Assembly (NCBI RefSeq): GCF_013385635.1
Contig: NZ_JACAPR010000003.1
Span: 96,028 to 160,027, forward strand
From: Pseudomonas gingeri
GTDB taxonomy: Bacteria; Pseudomonadota; Gammaproteobacteria; Pseudomonadales; Pseudomonadaceae
Length of the DNA: 64,000 bases
Direction: 5' to 3'
Below, piece after piece: positions 60,353-64,000 of the stretch. Numbering within the stretch: the first letter of the stretch is position 1; the number at the start of each line of letters is the position of its first letter. The notes under the pieces are model-generated. The model was not told where the DNA came from, did no database searches, and saw only the letters and a list, made by a program, of their open reading frames with translations. The position numbers and the translations under genes were made by a program.

Positions 60353-61999
60353 ATGATTTCGCGTCGATTGGTTTTTTTGCTGTTCGCCGTGTTGTCTGCG
60401 GGGCTATTGTTGCTACTGTGTTCCCCCTTCCTGAACAATCCTCTGGTTTTTGACGATGAGCCATTTTTCAGAGAGGGAGGTCCTGCAACAATTCTATCCA
60501 CGGGGTTTCAACTGATCCCGAGGTTATGGGTGCACCAGTCCATGGCCGCGAGCTTCGTCTATATAAGTGACAAGATCGTCTGGCTGAGAGTTGAGAATCT
60601 ATTTCTCCATGCCTGTACTGCTTTGGCGCTGTTTGGCTTTATCCGTCAACTCCTTGTCAGCTTGGATCGCCGTGTTTCTTTTTTTCTGAATGCAGATAGC
60701 GCAGCTTTAATTGTTGCATTTTTATTCGCCATACACCCCTTGGCCATACAAACCCAGGGTTACCTCATTCAGCGTACGATTGTATGTGCTACTCTTTTCG
60801 GCCTACTTGGGCTCTGGTCTTTCTGGCAAGGGCTCTGTGGTAAGCGTTGGGCGCTTTGGGTCTCCTGTCTCTGTATTCTGCTGTCCTTGTATGCCAAAGA
60901 GCACGCAGTGATGCTGCCAGCCCTGTGTTTTCTGTTATGGGTATTGCATCGTCGTAGTCGATTGCCGCTGTCGATCAATACCTGGGAAGTCTTTTCGGTA
61001 TTGGCTGTTCAGTCAGTCGTTGCGCTGTCCGTCGTGCTGTGGGCCAAAGGTATGATCGGCAGTACTTATGAACTCAAGAGTGAGGAGGTGCTCAGCGATG
61101 AGGTATTTCAGCCGGATGGATCGCTTTATGTGCTGAGCGTATTTAACCAGATGGGGTTGTTCTTCAAATACATCTGGGTCTTGATCTTGCCGCAAGGTAA
61201 TACTTTGGGCCTCGATCTTCGAGTACCATTTCCATTGAGCTATCGTGTCTGGTGGGTCTGGGCTGGGTTATTGGCGTTTCTTGCCTATGGTGCCACTGCC
61301 TTGACATTGCTGATGCGGGGCGCGAGCAAAGGGCTGCTGGGATTTGCTCTCTTGTTCCCCTGGGTGCTGTTTGCTACGGAGCTGGCGGCTGTCAGATTGC
61401 AGGAGCCCTTCGTGCTTTACCGCAGTTATATCTGGATACCGGGATTGTTCATCGCATTGGCATTAGGTATTCGCAGGCTCAAGAAATTTTATCTTGTCTC
61501 TCTCGTTCCTGTCTTTGCACTTTATCTTTTTGGACTTTCCTATGACCGTTTGATGTCATTGTCCGCCCCTCTTTTTGTATGGAAGGAATCTGCTCAATAT
61601 CTGGAGGCTCAAGGAGATAGTCCAGGTGTTTTTGGTGGTTACCGGATTTACTATAATCTGGGTGTTACTTATATGGAGGCGGGCTTCATCGACCAGGCAA
61701 TGGGTAACCTCGACAAATCGATAGCACTGAAACCTAAGTATGAATACGCTTATTATCAGCGTGGAAAAGTTTTCCTTCTTCTTGATAAGGCGCAGGAAGC
61801 CAAGCAGGAGTTCGAGCACTCAATCAGTCTGAGGCCCAGTTATGCAAGGCCTTATGTCGGGATGGCTGATGCGTTGCGACGTCTTGGTGAGTCTGATGAA
61901 GCCAGGCGCTATCTGGAGCTTGGCTGCAGCAAAGGCAGTCCGCTTGCCTGTAGCAGGCTAAACCCCAAGGCACCATTGGTCCTGGCTCCGAAGGATTGA
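60353..61999 (+). CDS. GT-C-like membrane protein with C-terminal TPR repeats
   Basis: Polytopic membrane protein of 548 residues with about ten hydrophobic segments, then a soluble C-terminus from about residue 420 with two or three TPR units (YNLGVTYMEAGFIDQAMGNL, YYQRGKVFLLLDKAQEAKQE, YVGMADALRRLGESDEARRY). The first periplasmic loop has NNPLVFDDEPFF, resembling the acidic DD motif of GT-C glycosyltransferases such as TMTC or PMT proteins. It is between pilA and the TfpO-like gene, in the slot of pilin accessory genes. A pilin or glycan transfer role is inferred. No characterised homolog recognised. Confidence 0.65.
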   Translation: MISRRLVFLLFAVLSAGLLLLLCSPFLNNPLVFDDEPFFREGGPATILSTGFQLIPRLWVHQSMAASFVYISDKIVWLRVENLFLHACTALALFGFIRQLLVSLDRRVSFFLNADSAALIVAFLFAIHPLAIQTQGYLIQRTIVCATLFGLLGLWSFWQGLCGKRWALWVSCLCILLSLYAKEHAVMLPALCFLLWVLHRRSRLPLSINTWEVFSVLAVQSVVALSVVLWAKGMIGSTYELKSEEVLSDEVFQPDGSLYVLSVFNQMGLFFKYIWVLILPQGNTLGLDLRVPFPLSYRVWWVWAGLLAFLAYGATALTLLMRGASKGLLGFALLFPWVLFATELAAVRLQEPFVLYRSYIWIPGLFIALALGIRRLKKFYLVSLVPVFALYLFGLSYDRLMSLSAPLFVWKESAQYLEAQGDSPGVFGGYRIYYNLGVTYMEAGFIDQAMGNLDKSIALKPKYEYAYYQRGKVFLLLDKAQEAKQEFEHSISLRPSYARPYVGMADALRRLGESDEARRYLELGCSKGSPLACSRLNPKAPLVLAPKD

Positions 62000-62041
62000 T
62001 GTCCTGAGGTACGGCTTGAAACCTGGTATTCAGAGGTTGTC

Positions 62042-63460
62042 ATGAGTGTTGTCCGGAGAGCGCGAGTAAAGATCTGGTTGATATTTACGTTACTCATCAC
62101 TGCCTCGACGGTCAGTGGCTATGGCTTGGGTGGCCATACCGATCAGCGCTTGGGGCAGTTCTTCATCGGTATCGCAGCCGTCGGTTTCCTGTTCATTTAT
62201 CGGACGCAATTTCGTTCTGTCCTGATTGATCGATTGACACTCCTGTGGGGTGGCGCAGTCCTGCTGGTAGGGTGTGTTTCCTCCCTGTTCGCCCATTTGC
62301 CTGTTTGGGCGTTCTCCGAGATTGCGCTGCTTGTGATGTGTTGCAACTGCGTGTTGGCATTCGCACGTACACGCCAGTTCAGTTCTCTTCCCTTGGATCG
62401 ACTTCTTATTTTTTTCGTTGTCTTTATCTGTGCTCTCAAAGGAATTGATTTTCTATTGCTGATGTTCCGTTCTTTCAGTAATGGCTCGGGCGTGGTGGAC
62501 ACAGACCTGCTGCTGCGTGGCTTTTCCAACAAGCGCTTCTACGGTCAGTTCCAGACATTCACCTTGCCACTGTTGGCCGTCCCGCTTCTGCTCCTCACGA
62601 CTGGGCGCTTTGCCCAAGTATTAGTCTTCTTGCTCCTGAGCCTCTGGTGGCTGATAGCAATAACTGGCGGTACCCGTGGTACCTGGCTCGCAATGGGAAC
62701 TGCCAGTGTTGTACTGTTATTCTCCGGGCCCTATGGCCGGCGCTGGTTAGTCTGGCAGTTGTCGGCTGCTGCGGTTGCCTTGCTGCTTTTCTGGTTACTG
62801 TTCACCGTGCTGGCCGAATACATTGGTATTGAGGTGCAGAATTTCGCTGGCGGTCGTCTCACCACTGCACTCTCGGCTCGCGATGTCCTCTGGCAACAAG
62901 CCTGGGACATGATCCGCGAACGCCCTCTGCTCGGCTTCGGCCCGATGCACTTCGCCGATATCCACAACCCCATCGCCGCCCACCCGCACCAGGCCATCCT
63001 GCAATGGGCCAGCGAATGGGGGGTGCCTTCCACCTTGCTGGTGATGTGGTTGGTGGGGCGCGGGCTCTGGGCCACCTTCCGGCTGATCCGCGAGCGCGCC
63101 TACTCCAGCGATCCGGTCGACCTGTTGCGTGTCTGTCTGTTCGCCAGCCTGATCGGCGCCCTGACCCAATCCATGGTCGATGGCGTGATCGTCATGCCGT
63201 ACTCGCAGCTCTGGCTGTCCCTGGTGGTCGGCTGGTTGATGGGTATTCATGTCTGGAAAGGTGAGCCGTCGAAACCCAATGCCCTTGTCCATTGGTCATG
63301 GATGGGCGTCAGCACCGCCGCGGTGCTGTTCTTGGTCTATATCGTGATCCGCGACGTTCCCCACTTGGACGAGTGCGACAGGCTCTATCAGGAGCAATAC
63401 GGCGGTCACCTCCAGCCGCGTTTCTGGACCCAGGGCGTGATTGCGATCAAGCCGCAGTAG
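62042..63460 (+). CDS. tfpO: TfpO/PilO-like O-antigen ligase (pilin glycosylation)
   Basis: Polytopic membrane protein of 472 residues with about 11 hydrophobic segments and a Wzy_C (O-antigen ligase) domain. Typical segments are LLRGFSNKRFYGQFQTFTLP, ITGGTRGTWLA, RERPLLGFGPMHF and AHPHQAILQWASEWG, with a catalytic histidine in the large periplasmic loop. In P. aeruginosa group I strains the equivalent gene next to pilA transfers one O-antigen unit to pilin. Here it lies between pilA and tRNA-Thr, the same site. It could instead be a WaaL-type ligase; position favours TfpO. Confidence 0.75.
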   Translation: MSVVRRARVKIWLIFTLLITASTVSGYGLGGHTDQRLGQFFIGIAAVGFLFIYRTQFRSVLIDRLTLLWGGAVLLVGCVSSLFAHLPVWAFSEIALLVMCCNCVLAFARTRQFSSLPLDRLLIFFVVFICALKGIDFLLLMFRSFSNGSGVVDTDLLLRGFSNKRFYGQFQTFTLPLLAVPLLLLTTGRFAQVLVFLLLSLWWLIAITGGTRGTWLAMGTASVVLLFSGPYGRRWLVWQLSAAAVALLLFWLLFTVLAEYIGIEVQNFAGGRLTTALSARDVLWQQAWDMIRERPLLGFGPMHFADIHNPIAAHPHQAILQWASEWGVPSTLLVMWLVGRGLWATFRLIRERAYSSDPVDLLRVCLFASLIGALTQSMVDGVIVMPYSQLWLSLVVGWLMGIHVWKGEPSKPNALVHWSWMGVSTAAVLFLVYIVIRDVPHLDECDRLYQEQYGGHLQPRFWTQGVIAIKPQ

Positions 63461-63499
63461 CTTGCCCCGGCTGTCGCCCGATGCTAGCGTTAGCGCCAC

Positions 63500-63572
63500 G
63501 CCGGTGTAGCTCAGTCGGTAGAGCAGCGCACTCGTAACGCGAAGGTCGTAGGTTCGATTCCTATCTCCGGCA
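63500..63572 (+). tRNA. tRNA-Thr(CGT)
   Basis: 73 nt with the CCA not encoded, unlike the four tRNAs at 30.5-31 kb. The anticodon loop is CTCGTAA (CGT). The D and T arms are good. The acceptor stem has a T-T mismatch (positions 6 and 67) and the anticodon stem an A-C mismatch at 31 and 39. In P. aeruginosa a tRNA-Thr closes the pilin locus, so position supports it. It may be functional or slightly degraded. Confidence 0.85.
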
Positions 63573-63636
63573 AAAAGATTTTCTCGGTTTTTTTCAAGGC
63601 AGATGTTTGTTGGCGGGTGTGCGGACAGACGCCGCA

Positions 63637-63984
63637 GGGCTCGAAGGCCTCTTCGCTGGCGAGCCAGCTCCTACATGGGCCGTGACAACAACGATATTTG
63701 GCGGTGACGCACCAGCTTGTGGGAGCCGGCTTGCCGGCGATGACGTCTGGACAGGTGGTGCAAGGCTCAAGGGCGCCATCGCTGGCGAGCCAGCTCCTAC
63801 ATGGGCCGTGACAACAACGATATTTGGCGGTGACGCACCAACTTGTGGGAGCCGGCTTGCCGGCGATGACGTCTGGACAGGCGGTGCAAGGCTCAAGGGC
63901 GCCATCGCTGGCGAGCCAGCTCCTACATGGGCCGTGACAACAACGATATTTGGCGGTGACGCACCAGCTTGTGGGAGCCGGCTT
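63637..63984. repeat. Tandem 126-bp REP array
   Basis: The block GAGCCAGCTCCTACATGGGC recurs at 63661, 63787 and 63913, exactly 126 bases apart; copies are almost identical. Each period holds two inverted REP arms (TTGTGGGAGCCGGCTTGCCG and GCTGGCGAGCCAGCTCCTAC) joined by CGTGACAACAACGATATTTG, a linker shared by all copies. The array runs nearly to the right edge, where its last arm breaks off into GAACTGGTCAAG. The 428 bases after tRNA-Thr contain no gene. Confidence 0.93.
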
Positions 63985-64000
63985 GAACTGGTCAAGTAAT

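Noticed and set aside
63637..63984. CRISPR-like array
   Set aside because: The 126-bp units are nearly identical throughout with no variable spacers, and no cas genes are seen; they are REP tandems.
63594..63999. Repetitive open frames of about 130 residues on both strands
   Set aside because: They come from the 126-bp REP tandem whose period is a multiple of three; no start site or domain.

Overview
The window is chromosomal DNA of a Pseudomonas, most likely of the fluorescens group. Three things point there: the gene order is the classic Pseudomonas order (rplU-rpmA-obg-proB, ribF-ileS-lspA-fkpB-ispH, the minor-pilin operon, pilRS, bamD/rluD/pgeF/clpB, ndh, yacG-coaE-pilDCB/pilA-tRNA-Thr); the intergenic spaces carry many REP elements of the TGTAGGAGC..GGCTTGCCGGCGATGG type; and the housekeeping genes are GC-rich. 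The species cannot be fixed by reading alone.

Layout. 1-13.5 kb is housekeeping: ispB (partial, minus strand), ribosomal L21 and L27, the Obg GTPase, proB, creA, rpsT, murJ, and a tightly overlapping ribF-ileS-lspA-fkpB-ispH run. 13.5-20 kb is the type IV pilus minor-pilin and adhesin operon fimU-pilV-pilW-pilX-pilY1-pilE, with a separate fimT-like gene divergent to it. 20-27.5 kb holds thiO, the pilS-pilR two-component system, a small PP0621-like gene, bamD, and rluD-pgeF. 27.6-30.2 kb is clpB behind a heat-shock type promoter. 30.4-31 kb is a tRNA cluster (Asn, Pro, Lys, second Pro).

31.2-51.4 kb is a surface-polysaccharide (O-antigen type) cluster, all on the plus strand and largely start/stop-overlapped. 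It encodes a CDP-sugar branch (rfbF, rfbG, a 3,5-epimerase-like protein, a C-methyltransferase, a reductase), two further modification proteins, a Wzx flippase, six glycosyltransferases, a GDP-sugar branch (a Gmd paralog, gmd, fcl, manC), an acyltransferase and a WbpV-like epimerase/reductase. No convincing Wzy polymerase, Wzz, WbpL-type initiating transferase or WbpM is present in it. Several of its genes are AT-rich or carry runs of 7-9 G.

51.5-55.2 kb returns to the core genome: ndh with a DUF3094 gene, a DUF1780 gene, a CbiM-like membrane protein, a 71-aa protein and yacG. 55.2-63.6 kb is coaE-pilD-pilC-pilB on the minus strand, divergent from pilA. After pilA come two membrane proteins, a GT-C/TPR protein and a TfpO-like O-unit ligase, and then tRNA-Thr. 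The last 350 bases are a 126-bp tandem repeat built from REP units.

How the parts connect. PilS/PilR probably activate pilA through the sigma-54 promoter at 59768-59783; an inverted TGACA/TGTCA repeat lies at the distance expected for a PilR site. PilB, PilC and PilD assemble and process PilA and the minor pilins encoded at 14-20 kb. The TfpO-like protein suggests that lipid-linked sugar units made by the 31-51 kb cluster may also be attached to pilin, which would join the two accessory regions into one surface-glycosylation system. That link is inference.
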